Shown: positions 50,598 to 59,149, numbered from the stretch's first letter. The stretch: DNA of 64,000 bases from Ruminococcus flavefaciens (GCA_002309635.1 DBXO01000010.1:16862-80861); one strand, 5' to 3'. A program made the numbers and translations. Notes: a model not told the origin generated them from the letters alone.

Positions 50598-50617
50598 ATT
50601 TATCTCTCCTTTGTTCT

Positions 50618-51076
50618 TTATAAGGTCTCGTCAGAAAGCTTCTGCAAGTCCTTGCCGTAGCGGAATACCAGTGAAAATGCGTAGAGCACAAGTCCAGCGA
50701 ACCAGAAAAGGTCTACCCTTATCTCCCTTGCCGCAATGAATATGAATATAATCTTCCCTATTTCCGTTATTATCATGTAAATGCCTAAATTCCGCAGTAA
50801 ATTGCTTATTTTTCGAGTGAACGGAGTTCTTCTCCTGCCCAGCTCGTTCAGCAGCATAAAAGCCGTGACAAAGCCTGCAATAACGCAGAATATGACCGCT
50901 ATGACAGCTATTCCGCCGATGATGTTCTCAAACAGGCTGTGCTCCTTTGTATTAATGATGTAGGAGCGCTTTTCCGGGAGCATACCGAAGATATTCAGCG
51001 CTCCGTAAGCCACCATAGCTATGAGGCTTATGCGGCTTATACGCTGTATTTTACGCGTAAGCTGTTCTTTATCCAT
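50618..51076 (-). CDS. DUF2975-like membrane protein, paralog 2 of 3
   Basis: The start at 51076 (MDKEQLTRKIQRISRIS) follows aaaggac; the longer frame overlaps the upstream paralog. 152 residues, four helices, with the loop RRRTPFTRKISNLLRN and the end FRYGKDLQKLSDETL. The C-terminal 30 residues (WFAGLVLYAFSLVFRYG) are almost the same as in paralog 1, which points to duplication or gene conversion. Confidence 0.85.
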   Translation of the reverse strand: MDKEQLTRKIQRISRISLIAMVAYGALNIFGMLPEKRSYIINTKEHSLFENIIGGIAVIAVIFCVIAGFVTAFMLLNELGRRRTPFTRKISNLLRNLGIYMIITEIGKIIFIFIAAREIRVDLFWFAGLVLYAFSLVFRYGKDLQKLSDETL

Positions 51077-51095
51077 AGACTCACGTCCTTTCTGC

Positions 51096-51587
51096 TCAGA
51101 GAGTTTCATCGGACTCCCTCTGCAATACCGTTCCGTAGCGGAACACCAATGAGAATGCGTAAAGTACAAGTCCCGCCAGCCACAGCATACCTATTTCGAC
51201 ATTCTCATCGCAAATATAAACAAACAGCGCCCTTGTAAGCTCGAATACTATAAGGCTCACGCCCATATTCTTTATAGCCTTGCTGACCTTTTCCGTAAAG
51301 GGCGAAGCTCCGCGGCTCATGCCGAATAGAAGCTGCAAGCCGGCAACTATTGTAATAACAAGAGCCGTTATCATGGCGATACTGCACGGAAATGCAGTAA
51401 GTATCTTCCAAAGGGCAGGATTTTTTATGCCCTCAACGCCGTTTTCGTAATCATTCCAGCCGTCTATAAAGCCCTGCTTAGCTTCGGGAAACATGGCGTA
51501 TGCTGCAATTCCGATATATGCTATCAGTCCGACAACGGATATCCTGCTGATATTTTTGATCTTTGATGTTAATTTTGTGTTCTCCAT
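51096..51587 (-). CDS. DUF2975-like membrane protein, paralog 1 of 3
   Basis: First gene of this XRE operon, 163 residues, opening MENTKLTSKIKNISRISVVG. Four helices, with an extra outer loop of about 30 residues after helix 1 (QGFIDGWNDYENGVEGI). The loop RGASPFTEKVSKAIKN and the end FRYGTVLQRESDETL match the paralogs. The ribosome site is gaggtga. Function unknown. Confidence 0.85.
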   Translation of the reverse strand: MENTKLTSKIKNISRISVVGLIAYIGIAAYAMFPEAKQGFIDGWNDYENGVEGIKNPALWKILTAFPCSIAMITALVITIVAGLQLLFGMSRGASPFTEKVSKAIKNMGVSLIVFELTRALFVYICDENVEIGMLWLAGLVLYAFSLVFRYGTVLQRESDETL

Positions 51588-51640
51588 TTTGTTTCACCTC
51601 AGAATAATTCTTTTCGGAGATGTTCTCCGTCTGTGAGTAT

Positions 51641-51694
51641 ATAATACCATGACTGTTAATGTTTGTCAATATGTTTTTAATGTTTATCGTTAAA
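51641..51694 (-). promoter_or_regulatory. Promoter and operator repeats of the DUF2975/XRE operon
   Basis: Minus strand: TTGACA (51664-51669), 17-base spacer, TATTAT (51641-51646). On the plus strand TTAATGTTTGTC (51656-51667) and TTAATGTTTATC (51677-51688) are direct repeats starting 21 bases apart. The first overlaps the -35 box. TTTAATGTTTATCGTTAAA (51676-51694) is nearly palindromic, and ATGTTTAAACAT (51701-51712) is a perfect palindrome next to it. This fits repression by the operon's own XRE protein. Confidence 0.65.
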
Positions 51695-51752
51695 TATTGT
51701 ATGTTTAAACATAAATGCAGACAGTTTTCCAGTTGCAGACTGTGCATATTCC

Positions 51753-51770
51753 ACGATAAAAATTTATCGT
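51753..51770. promoter_or_regulatory. 18-base perfect palindrome between divergent units
   Basis: ACGATAAAAATTTATCGT. It shares the TTTATCGT core with the operator at 51676-51694, and TTTATCATTAAAT follows it. It may be a further site for the same regulator, placed 60 bases before the promoter of the plus-strand RNase-like gene. Confidence 0.4.
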
Positions 51771-51829
51771 TTATCATTAAATGGCAAAAGGTAAATTGTG
51801 GATTTCAGTCATTTTTCACAGTTTTATTG

Positions 51830-51858
51830 TAGACAATGAAACGAAAATATGCTATAAT
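51830..51858 (+). promoter_or_regulatory. Promoter of the beta-CASP gene
   Basis: -35 TAGACA (51830-51835), 17-base spacer, -10 TATAAT (51853-51858). Transcription would start near 51865. Confidence 0.78.
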
Positions 51859-51866
51859 ATATGCAG

Positions 51867-51888
51867 GGAACGGCGAAGGCGCCGTTCC
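51867..51888 (+). promoter_or_regulatory. 5'-terminal mRNA hairpin
   Basis: GGAACGGC / GCCGTTCC, 8 bp with a 6-base loop, begins within two or three bases of the expected transcript start. A second imperfect hairpin around catgc-gaa-gcatg follows (51912-51922). A structured 5' end often protects an mRNA from 5' exonuclease. Confidence 0.5.
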
Positions 51889-51949
51889 ATACAAAGTTGA
51901 ATCAAAACCATGCGAAGCATGATCTTGATCTGAACAGGGAGGAAACCAC

Positions 51950-53545
51950 ATGAAAATGACTTTTATCGGCGCTACCCATGAGGTCACGGGCAGCTGCACA
52001 TATATAGAAGCCTGCGGAAAAAAGTTCCTTGTGGACTTCGGCATGCAGCAGGGAGAGGACATATTCGAGAATGTTCAGATACCGGTTTCTCCGTCGAATA
52101 TCGACTTCGTTCTGCTTACTCATGCTCATATAGACCATTCCGGTCTGCTGCCGCTGCTGTATTCGGGGGGATTTCAGGGCGAGATACACGCTACGGAAGC
52201 TACCTCGAACCTCTGCTCGGTAATGCTGCGTGACAGTGCGCACATACAGGAGTTTGAAGCGGAGTGGCGCAACCGCAAGGCTGCACGCCGCGGCGAGCCC
52301 GACTACGAGCCGCTTTATACAATGGAGGACGCTATGGGAGCTATAGAGCTCTTTGTTCCTCACCGCTACGAGCAGGAATTTGAGGTGAGCGAGGGCATAA
52401 AGGTGCTTTTCCGCGACGCAGGTCATCTTCTTGGCTCATCGAGCATACTCCTTACCCTCACAGAGGACGGAGTTACAAAAACTATTGCATTCTCGGGCGA
52501 TATCGGCAATACCGAGCAGCCTCTTATCCGTAATCCACAGCATATCCTTTCGGCAGACTACGTGGTAATGGAGTCTACCTACGGAAACCGTATCCACGAC
52601 CGTCCCACAGACTATACCGTCTCTCTTGCAAAGGTGCTTCAGGAGACATTCGACCGCGGAGGCAGTGTTATCATACCCTCCTTTGCAGTGGGAAGAACTC
52701 AGGAAATGCTGTATTTTATCCGCCATATCAAGTCCGAGGGGCTGGTGAAGAACCACGACGGCTTCCCCGTATATGTGGACAGTCCTCTTGCAAATGAGGC
52801 TACAGATATATTCATAAGCAACCGTGAAAGCTGCTACGACGAGGAGGCTCTCTCCTTTGTACGTCAGGGAATTAACCCCATCACCTTTGATGATCTTATC
52901 AGGACCGTAAGCAGCGATGATTCACGTGCTATCAACGAGGATACTCGTCCCAAGGTGATCATCTCCGCCAGCGGCATGTGCGAAGCGGGACGTATCAAGC
53001 ACCACCTCAAGCACAATCTCTGGAAAAAGGAGAATACCATACTTTTCGTTGGCTATCAGGCAAGCAATACCCTCGGCAGAGCCCTTGTTGACGGGGCTAA
53101 GCGGGTAAAGCTCTTCGGCGAGACCGTCAGGGTCTTCGCAACTATCACCCAGCTCCCCGGTATCAGCGGCCATGCCGACCTTAACGGACTTCTTGACTGG
53201 GCAAAGGCAGTCTCGGGAGTTCAGCGCTTCTTTATCAATCACGGCGAGGCAAGTTCCTCAGAGAGCTTTGCACAGCGCCTCCGCGACGAGCTTGGAGCCG
53301 AGGTATATGCTCCGTACAGCGGTGCGGAGTTCGATATCGCCGAAAATGTGATCACCGTGGACGCAGCGCCCATACCGATACCGAAACGCAGGAATACCGC
53401 AAACTTCAATATCGCCTACAGCGACCTTGTTGCGGCTTCGGACCGCCTCGCTGCTCTTATCAGGGACTCCGACGGCAGGACGAATGCGGATATGCGTCAG
53501 CTCACAGAAGCTATACACAGGCTCTGTGACGATTGGAAGCTGTAA
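51950..53545 (+). CDS. Beta-CASP metallo-beta-lactamase-fold hydrolase (RNA-processing type)
   Basis: A 531-residue cytosolic protein. The MBL metal site is LTHAHIDHSGLLPLL, with DAGHLLGSSS and FSGDIGN. The beta-CASP insert has VIIPSFAVGRTQEML (motif A region), VIISASGMCEAGRIKHHL (motif B) and GISGHADLNGLLDW with the final His in FFINHGEA. The RMMBL end is present. The family includes CPSF-like endonucleases and exonucleases. The last 60 residues are an added helical tail. It has its own promoter. Its stop overlaps the next start (TAATG), so the small zinc-ribbon gene is co-translated. Confidence 0.9.
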   Translation: MKMTFIGATHEVTGSCTYIEACGKKFLVDFGMQQGEDIFENVQIPVSPSNIDFVLLTHAHIDHSGLLPLLYSGGFQGEIHATEATSNLCSVMLRDSAHIQEFEAEWRNRKAARRGEPDYEPLYTMEDAMGAIELFVPHRYEQEFEVSEGIKVLFRDAGHLLGSSSILLTLTEDGVTKTIAFSGDIGNTEQPLIRNPQHILSADYVVMESTYGNRIHDRPTDYTVSLAKVLQETFDRGGSVIIPSFAVGRTQEMLYFIRHIKSEGLVKNHDGFPVYVDSPLANEATDIFISNRESCYDEEALSFVRQGINPITFDDLIRTVSSDDSRAINEDTRPKVIISASGMCEAGRIKHHLKHNLWKKENTILFVGYQASNTLGRALVDGAKRVKLFGETVRVFATITQLPGISGHADLNGLLDWAKAVSGVQRFFINHGEASSSESFAQRLRDELGAEVYAPYSGAEFDIAENVITVDAAPIPIPKRRNTANFNIAYSDLVAASDRLAALIRDSDGRTNADMRQLTEAIHRLCDDWKL

Positions 53546-54270
53546 TGCGCGTCTGCCCGAAATGCGGCAGCAGAATAGACGATAACGCAGCAAAATGTCC
53601 CGTTTGCGAGGAGATAAGCGAGCTCGACCGCCGCTCCTACAAGCGGAACAGCAATATCCTGTATTACACAGCTCTTATAATCACCTCTGTATATGCAATT
53701 GTTTGTGCATTCAAAGGAATGGATAACTTCACAAGACTTAAGTCGCAGATATTACACATGGATCACAGCATTCTGGGTATGGTCAGGAATGACCGTACCG
53801 TTACCGCAGTTTATTCTGTATTAGTGGATCTGTTGCCCCTCATGCTTATAATCTTCATTGTCGCCCTGGCGGCAAAGGGAAGATGTGATCTGCTGCTACC
53901 GTTCCCTGTGGCGGGAATAGCGGCGGAAATTGCTCAGATAGTCAAGGGATACCCTAATTATTCCTATATACTCCGTGAAAAGGTATCCTTTTATTACGGT
54001 ATCATGGCAATGGATATATTTTCGGCTTTGCTGGTCATAATATTCTTTGCCCTTATGATACGGATGATACTCAAGGACTACACCATATCACAGAGCCGGA
54101 TGCTGGTGGCTTTCGGTTTTGTCCTTGTGGCTTCACGGGTTATACTTAAGCTTTGTATGGCAGGAGATGCGGAGATACAGAGGTTTGTATCGGATACAAA
54201 GTCGTATCTGCTCCTCTCGGCGATCCTGCTCAACGTGAAAAAGCGATTTGTCAACAGTAAGAATATGTGA
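53545..54270 (+). CDS. Zinc-ribbon membrane protein
   Basis: The start at 53545 overlaps the preceding stop by one base. 241 residues: a zinc ribbon (CPKCGSRIDDNAAKCPVC) at the very N-terminus, then about six membrane helices (ILYYTALIITSVYAIVCAF, LLPLMLIIFIVALAA, IFSALLVIIFFALMI among them) and a basic end. No family recognised beyond the ribbon. It is the second gene of the beta-CASP unit. Confidence 0.75.
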   Translation: MRVCPKCGSRIDDNAAKCPVCEEISELDRRSYKRNSNILYYTALIITSVYAIVCAFKGMDNFTRLKSQILHMDHSILGMVRNDRTVTAVYSVLVDLLPLMLIIFIVALAAKGRCDLLLPFPVAGIAAEIAQIVKGYPNYSYILREKVSFYYGIMAMDIFSALLVIIFFALMIRMILKDYTISQSRMLVAFGFVLVASRVILKLCMAGDAEIQRFVSDTKSYLLLSAILLNVKKRFVNSKNM

Positions 54271-54312
54271 AAAAGTCCTTAAGCGGGATGAAACGCTTAA
54301 GGACTTTTCATT
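54271..54312. terminator. Bidirectional terminator
   Basis: A perfect 15-bp stem (aaaagtccttaagcg / cgcttaaggactttt) with an 8-base loop, flanked by A and T on either side. It ends the plus-strand unit and probably the convergent GH95 gene. Confidence 0.92.
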
Positions 54313-54322
54313 TATTTCACGC

Positions 54323-54358
54323 CGTAGCGTCCCCGACCATGAGGTCGGAGACGCTACG
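54323..54358. repeat. REP-like palindrome
   Basis: CGTAGCGTC (54323-54331) pairs with GACGCTACG (54350-54358). Inside, CCGACC pairs with GGTCGG around loop ATGA, with one mismatch between the arms. No T-run. It resembles intergenic palindromes dispersed in other genomes. Confidence 0.5.
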
Positions 54359-54390
54359 AATGACCATATTTGGGAGTGAGGTATAGCTGT

Positions 54391-57300
54391 TTACGATGCT
54401 TTGCCGAGAAGCTGCCGCTGGAGCATTACTGCGTCTGCAACTCCAGTCTCGCTGTCGCCGTTGACGTCAGCGTTTGAAAGTGACAGTCCCGAAAGCCTGA
54501 TATCTTCTGTAAGAGCTTTTCTGTAGCGTATCATGTCGAATACATCGACCTTTCTGTCGCCGTTTACGTCGCCCTTTATTCCGTAGAAGCCGAAGTCCTC
54601 AACATTGAAGAGATAGCCGTCCTCGCCCTTGAATACGAGGTAAACGTCGTGTGCTCCCGTACACTGTTCAGTCCTGCAGCTCATGGGCTGATACTCGTCC
54701 CAGCCGTCGGTGCCTGGGATATCGCACTTGCCTATGAGGTCTCCGTCGGAGCCGTCTATGCGTATCTCTATAGTACCGCCCTCTGTAGCGCTTGCCGCAC
54801 TTACGCGGAAGCCTTCTGCACCGCTCTCGAAGTCGAGATTGCGGAAAACTATGTACGAACCGTCGGTAATGTAGCCTATCGCACTGCCGCGCTCGTCGTC
54901 CTTGCGTATATCGCCGTACATAAAGTTATAGCCGCTGCCGTTATACTTTTTATATGCAGAGCGGGGAACAGGAGGTTTGTCGTCCTTGCCCCATATCTCC
55001 AGCTCGCAGACTGTGGCTCCGCCGTCGTTTGTCTGAGTCGAGGTGAGCATTTCCAGCCTTACGTATCTTGCCGAAACTCCGCTGACATTCCGTCCGCATG
55101 AGCTCTTGGTATTGCCGTATACGACTGCGATATCCGCCCAGCTCCTGCCGTCTGTGCTGGCCTGCAGCTTAAAGTCGCGGGGATTGGATGCGATATCGCC
55201 GCTTATGCCTGCGAATACGGCGTTCCAGCGCTGTATATCGTAGTTTTCACCGAGGTCTATCTGTATCCATTCGCCGCTGAGACCGTCATTGTGGCTCCAT
55301 TTTGTATTGCTGCTGCCGTCTGTGACCATTGAAGCGTCTGCGCCCTTTTCAGAGCCCGAAGCCGTTGCTTCTTTGTTGAGAGCAACGTTCTGAAGTACGT
55401 TTGCAGAGCTGTCAAGCTGCAATTCGCCGCTGAGTTTGTATTCTTTTCCGGCCTCAGTGTCAAAGCTGACCATAGTGCCGCCGTATCTTACGGTGCATGT
55501 GCCGCCTGACTTTGAAAGTATGGAAACCTTTTCGAGTACGCCGTTTTTCCAGCTCATTTCCTTAACCTCGAAGTTTCCGCGTGCGCAGAGACCGTTGGCA
55601 TGGCCTGTTGACCACTGTTTCGGAAGAGCGGGAAGAAGTGTTATAACGTCGTTGTGGCTTTGGAGCAGCATTTCCGCAATGCCCGATGTGAAGCCGAAGT
55701 TTCCGTCTATCTGGAAGGGAGGATGTGCGTCCCACAGATTGTCGTAAAGTCTGCCGTAGTTGTTTACGGGTGATATGAGAAGTTTAACAAGGTTGTATGC
55801 GTGAGCGCCGTCCTCAAGTCTTGCCCAGCAGTTGAGCTTCCATGCCTCGGACCAGCCTGTGCCGTCATCGCCTCTGCCGTTGAGTGAGGTGGCAGCTGCC
55901 TTTGCTGTGGTGGGGTTGTCCTCGGGAGTTATCTCGAATCCGGGGTAAAGCGCATACATATGGGATATATGACGATGTTTCTCGTTGGGATCGTCCCAGT
56001 CCTGAGCCCATTCCTGTATCTGTCCCCATTTGCCTATAGTTTCGGGACGTATAAGTGTGAGCTTTGAGTTGAGCTCTCCGCGGAGAGCAGAGTCCTTACC
56101 CAGTATCTCCGATGCCTCGGCAACGTCCTTGAACAGCTCGCGGGCAATGCCGTTGTCCATAGTTATGCTGTGGTCTATGCAAGCGTCGGGGTGAGCGGGA
56201 AGATTTATCTCGGGGGAGGTGCTCGGGCTTATGACCGCGTACTCCTGACCGTTTATCCTTGCTGTTGTCATCAGTTCGCTGAGGAACTCTGCGCTGCCCT
56301 TGATAACGGGGTAGATATCCGCGAGGTATTCCTCGTCCTGAGTGAAGCGGTAAGCGTCGTAGAGCATATTTGATACCCATGCTCCGCCTGTGGGCCACTG
56401 ACCCCATGCTCCGTCTATCGCTCCTGTTCTGTTCCATAGGTCGGTGTTATGGTGAAGCACCCAGCCCTTGTCTATGCCGTAGTTGACAACTGCGGTCTCA
56501 TGGCCTGTTTCCGCCAGTCCCTTTGCCTTCTCTGCAAACGGAGCGAAGCATTCCGCAAGATTCGTGGTGAATGCAGGCCAGTAATTCATTTCGTAGTTTA
56601 TATTCGTGGTTGCCTTGCTGCCCCATGCGGGGGATGAGTATTTATTCCATATGCCCTGTAGGTTCATCGGCTGTGCGTCACGTGAGGCGCTTATCATAAG
56701 GTATCTGCCGTACTGGAAGAGGGTCTTGACCATTTTGGGGTCGTCAGAACGGTTAAAGCCTGCGATTCGCTGAGGAGTGGTCATTCTGCGGACAGCGTCC
56801 GTATCTCCGCCGAGATCGACGTCCACGCGCTTGAAGAGCTCCTGATAGTCAGCCTTGTGGTTTTCATAGAGGGTCTCGTATGAGAGCTTTGAGGCTCTCT
56901 CGATATCTGCTGCTGCGTCGCCCTTTTCATCGCCGTTGCAGGTCTTGTAGTCCACAAAATTCGTGCGGACCGATGTAAGTATGAGAAGCGAATCAGCGTC
57001 GGATACCGTTACCTTGCCGCTGCCGGCGCTTACCCTTCCGCCGTCGGGTATGAACTTGCTGCGTGATGAAAAGTAAACGGCTCCCTGTATCCACAGGTCC
57101 TCGCTGCCGTGGCCGTTAGCCACGAGGGTGTCGTTGCCGTCTGTGGTGACTCCGCCGTTGAGCACTCCGTCATAGCCTGCCGTTAGTGATACCGAGTTAG
57201 GACTGTCGCAGGTTATACGGGTAACGATGACCTGATCCGGATGACTTACAAAGGATTCGCGGGTGTATTTTTTGCCGTTGAAGGTGTATTCTGTCCTTGA

Positions 57301-57837
57301 TACAGCGTCGTTCATATCGAGCTGACGGGAATAATCTCCCACTCTCTCATGTCCGAAGCTGAGCTTTAAGGCACCCACTTTCTGATACTTGGCCTCGCCG
57401 CCGCCTATAAGATAGCGTCCGACGACGCCGTTTGCGTCGTTGTATCTGCCGTTTTTGATGAGGTCCTGTGCCTCCTTGATGTGGGAAGCGCCGCCCTCGC
57501 GGTTGTTCGAGCCCGGACCCGAGCTCCATACGGTACATTCGTTGATGTCGATCAGTTCATCGGGGCAATTACCGTATACCATTGCTCCGATACGTCCGTT
57601 TCCTATCGGAAGCGCCTTGTAGAATGACTCGTCGTTGTTGAAGGCGTTGTCAGTGTTGACAAAGCCTGCCATGCTGTCATAGCGCAGAACGAGGTCATCG
57701 TCGTGCGGATATTCCGCAGCCGTTGCTGTGCAGGCGCTTTTCAGCTGTGCAGAGGGCATTCCGCCTGTAAAGAGCGGCATTGCCATGCAGGCTGACAGGA
57801 AAACGGAAATGAGCCTTTTTGTCTTTTTAAGTTTCAT
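54391..57837 (-). CDS. Secreted GH95 alpha-L-fucosidase with F5/8C and CBM6/35-like modules and dockerin
   Basis: A 1148-residue exported enzyme. The signal peptide ends near ATAA (residue 41). The GH95 catalytic part (about 45-800) has WSSGPGSNNREGG, NINYEMNYWPAF with the two catalytic Asn, ISPSTSPEI with the expected acid Glu, and DAHPPFQIDGNFGF with the late Asp. An F5/8-type (CBM32-like) domain follows (about 815-950, SNTKWSHNDGLSGEWIQIDL). Then comes a CBM6/35-like domain (about 955-1080). A dockerin at the end has loops DVNGDRKVDVFD and DVNGDSETGVAD. It should remove terminal alpha-1,2-fucose (or L-galactose) from plant or host glycans while carried on a cellulosome. The dockerin is of a different type from those at 4636 and 5883. 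Confidence 0.88.
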   Translation of the reverse strand: MKLKKTKRLISVFLSACMAMPLFTGGMPSAQLKSACTATAAEYPHDDDLVLRYDSMAGFVNTDNAFNNDESFYKALPIGNGRIGAMVYGNCPDELIDINECTVWSSGPGSNNREGGASHIKEAQDLIKNGRYNDANGVVGRYLIGGGEAKYQKVGALKLSFGHERVGDYSRQLDMNDAVSRTEYTFNGKKYTRESFVSHPDQVIVTRITCDSPNSVSLTAGYDGVLNGGVTTDGNDTLVANGHGSEDLWIQGAVYFSSRSKFIPDGGRVSAGSGKVTVSDADSLLILTSVRTNFVDYKTCNGDEKGDAAADIERASKLSYETLYENHKADYQELFKRVDVDLGGDTDAVRRMTTPQRIAGFNRSDDPKMVKTLFQYGRYLMISASRDAQPMNLQGIWNKYSSPAWGSKATTNINYEMNYWPAFTTNLAECFAPFAEKAKGLAETGHETAVVNYGIDKGWVLHHNTDLWNRTGAIDGAWGQWPTGGAWVSNMLYDAYRFTQDEEYLADIYPVIKGSAEFLSELMTTARINGQEYAVISPSTSPEINLPAHPDACIDHSITMDNGIARELFKDVAEASEILGKDSALRGELNSKLTLIRPETIGKWGQIQEWAQDWDDPNEKHRHISHMYALYPGFEITPEDNPTTAKAAATSLNGRGDDGTGWSEAWKLNCWARLEDGAHAYNLVKLLISPVNNYGRLYDNLWDAHPPFQIDGNFGFTSGIAEMLLQSHNDVITLLPALPKQWSTGHANGLCARGNFEVKEMSWKNGVLEKVSILSKSGGTCTVRYGGTMVSFDTEAGKEYKLSGELQLDSSANVLQNVALNKEATASGSEKGADASMVTDGSSNTKWSHNDGLSGEWIQIDLGENYDIQRWNAVFAGISGDIASNPRDFKLQASTDGRSWADIAVVYGNTKSSCGRNVSGVSARYVRLEMLTSTQTNDGGATVCELEIWGKDDKPPVPRSAYKKYNGSGYNFMYGDIRKDDERGSAIGYITDGSYIVFRNLDFESGAEGFRVSAASATEGGTIEIRIDGSDGDLIGKCDIPGTDGWDEYQPMSCRTEQCTGAHDVYLVFKGEDGYLFNVEDFGFYGIKGDVNGDRKVDVFDMIRYRKALTEDIRLSGLSLSNADVNGDSETGVADAVMLQRQLLGKAS

Positions 57838-57915
57838 TCCTTACCAACTCCCTGATGGATGACCTGCCTGTATATCCCCTAACAGGACAGGTACTGTTGT
57901 ATCTCTGTATATTAA

Positions 57916-57944
57916 ATATTACCACTGTCGTAACAAAAAGTCAA
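57916..57944 (-). promoter_or_regulatory. Promoter of the GH95 gene
   Basis: Minus strand: TTGACT (57939-57944), 17-base spacer, TAATAT (57916-57921). A second TTGACT lies 30 bases upstream. A bulged hairpin (cctgcctgt with acaggacagg, about 57865-57893) is in the leader. The stretch 57945-58114 holds nothing else I can support. Confidence 0.65.
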
Positions 57945-58114
57945 TAAAATATATATAATTTCTACAAAGTCAATACATTTAAGGTGATGATTTTGCGAAA
58001 ACGATACATTTGACTGCAAAATTTAAGTGAATTTTAAGGGAGAGTGTAAGAAAGTAAACATCAGGCGGCAAATCCCGCCCGTTAAGTGATTGCCATTCAC
58101 TGATTACTAACCAA

Positions 58115-58144
58115 TAAAAAAGCGGCACTCTCAACGAGTACCGC
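58115..58144 (-). terminator. Terminator of the rsmD-coaD unit
   Basis: Minus strand: 9-bp stem GCGGTACTC / GAGTGCCGC (one G-U) with loop gttga, then six T. It starts eight bases after the last stop codon. Confidence 0.88.
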
Positions 58145-58151
58145 CTGTGGA

Positions 58152-58652
58152 TCACTGAATGCCGTTTTTCTTGTCGTTTGCGGGATTTGCTGTGAGGCCT
58201 GCCGAAACAGTGCTGCCCAGCTTGCTCTTTACTACTTTTATGCTCTGGAGATTCCTTGAATAGTAGCTCTCGGTATCATTGAGCATTTTTGCAACTGAGG
58301 CTGCTGCGTTCTGCTGGAGGTTCTTTGAGGCTGTCTGAGCCTTGTTGAGCATATCCAGCGCCTTTTTCTTAGCCTCTGTCACGATAGCCTCTCTTGAAAC
58401 TATCTGTGCTGCACGCTCCTCTGCCTTTCTTATTATAGACTCGGCATTGAGCTTTGCTTCGTTGAGGATACGCTGGCAGTCGAATTCGATCTTCTTTGCC
58501 TCCTTGAGCTCGTGAGGCATGTTGAGGCGGACATCGTTAATGAGTTCTCTCATGCGCTCGCCGTCGATAACCTTTTTGTGCGATACGAAAGGCACCGAAC
58601 CTGCTTTGTCGAGAAGTTCGTCCATTTCTTCTAAAATCTCATCAATACTCAT
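58152..58652 (-). CDS. Coiled-coil protein of unknown function (next to coaD)
   Basis: A 166-residue, mostly helical protein. After a short N-terminal part (MSIDEILEEMDELLDKAGS) a long coiled-coil rich in Ala, Glu and Lys runs from about 55 to 130 (ILNEAKLNAESIIRKAEERA). No signal peptide. It resembles DivIVA- or ATP-synthase-b-like coiled coils, but lacks their defining ends. Proteins like this lie beside coaD in many Clostridia. It is the last gene of the rsmD-coaD operon. Confidence 0.8.
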   Translation of the reverse strand: MSIDEILEEMDELLDKAGSVPFVSHKKVIDGERMRELINDVRLNMPHELKEAKKIEFDCQRILNEAKLNAESIIRKAEERAAQIVSREAIVTEAKKKALDMLNKAQTASKNLQQNAAASVAKMLNDTESYYSRNLQSIKVVKSKLGSTVSAGLTANPANDKKNGIQ

Positions 58653-58657
58653 AGTGA

Positions 58658-59149
58658 TTACCTCTCCTTAATTAGTCTTTGTTTTATATCATCGAGAATT
58701 TCGTTGGGAACGAAGTGACTTATATCTCCGCCGAAGTAAGCGATCTGCTTTACAAGGCTCGAGCTGAGATACATATTTTCGGTAGCTGTCGTGAGGAAGA
58801 CTGTTTCCGCTCCCGCATACAGCTTCTTGTTGGCAAGAGCCATCTGGAACTCATACTCAAAGTCGCTGACAGCACGCAGGCCCTTTACAATGGCGACTGC
58901 GCCGACTTCCCTTACGTAATCCGCAAGGAGACCGTCGAGTATGTCTATAACGACGTTGTCAAGGTCTCTTGTGACCTGCTCTATCATAAGCATACGTTCC
59001 GTAGCCGTGAAGCTTGGCTGTGCCTTGCCCGCATTTCTGGAAATAAGGACTATCACCTTATCGAAGAGCTTGGAGGCTCTTGTGATGATGTCGAGATGTC
59101 CGAGTGTTACGGGGTCGAAGCTTCCGGGGCAAACGGCTATCCTTCTCAT
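58658..59149 (-). CDS. coaD: Phosphopantetheine adenylyltransferase
   Basis: Fourth step of coenzyme A synthesis: joins AMP to 4'-phosphopantetheine. The nucleotidyltransferase motif is CPGSFDPVTLGHLDII, with His18 in TLGH. VKGLRAVSDFEYEFQMA and the C-terminal YLSSSLVKQIAYFGGDIS are as in the family. 163 residues, the usual size. It overlaps rsmD by four bases, the standard Firmicutes pair. Confidence 0.96.
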   Translation of the reverse strand: MRRIAVCPGSFDPVTLGHLDIITRASKLFDKVIVLISRNAGKAQPSFTATERMLMIEQVTRDLDNVVIDILDGLLADYVREVGAVAIVKGLRAVSDFEYEFQMALANKKLYAGAETVFLTTATENMYLSSSLVKQIAYFGGDISHFVPNEILDDIKQRLIKER

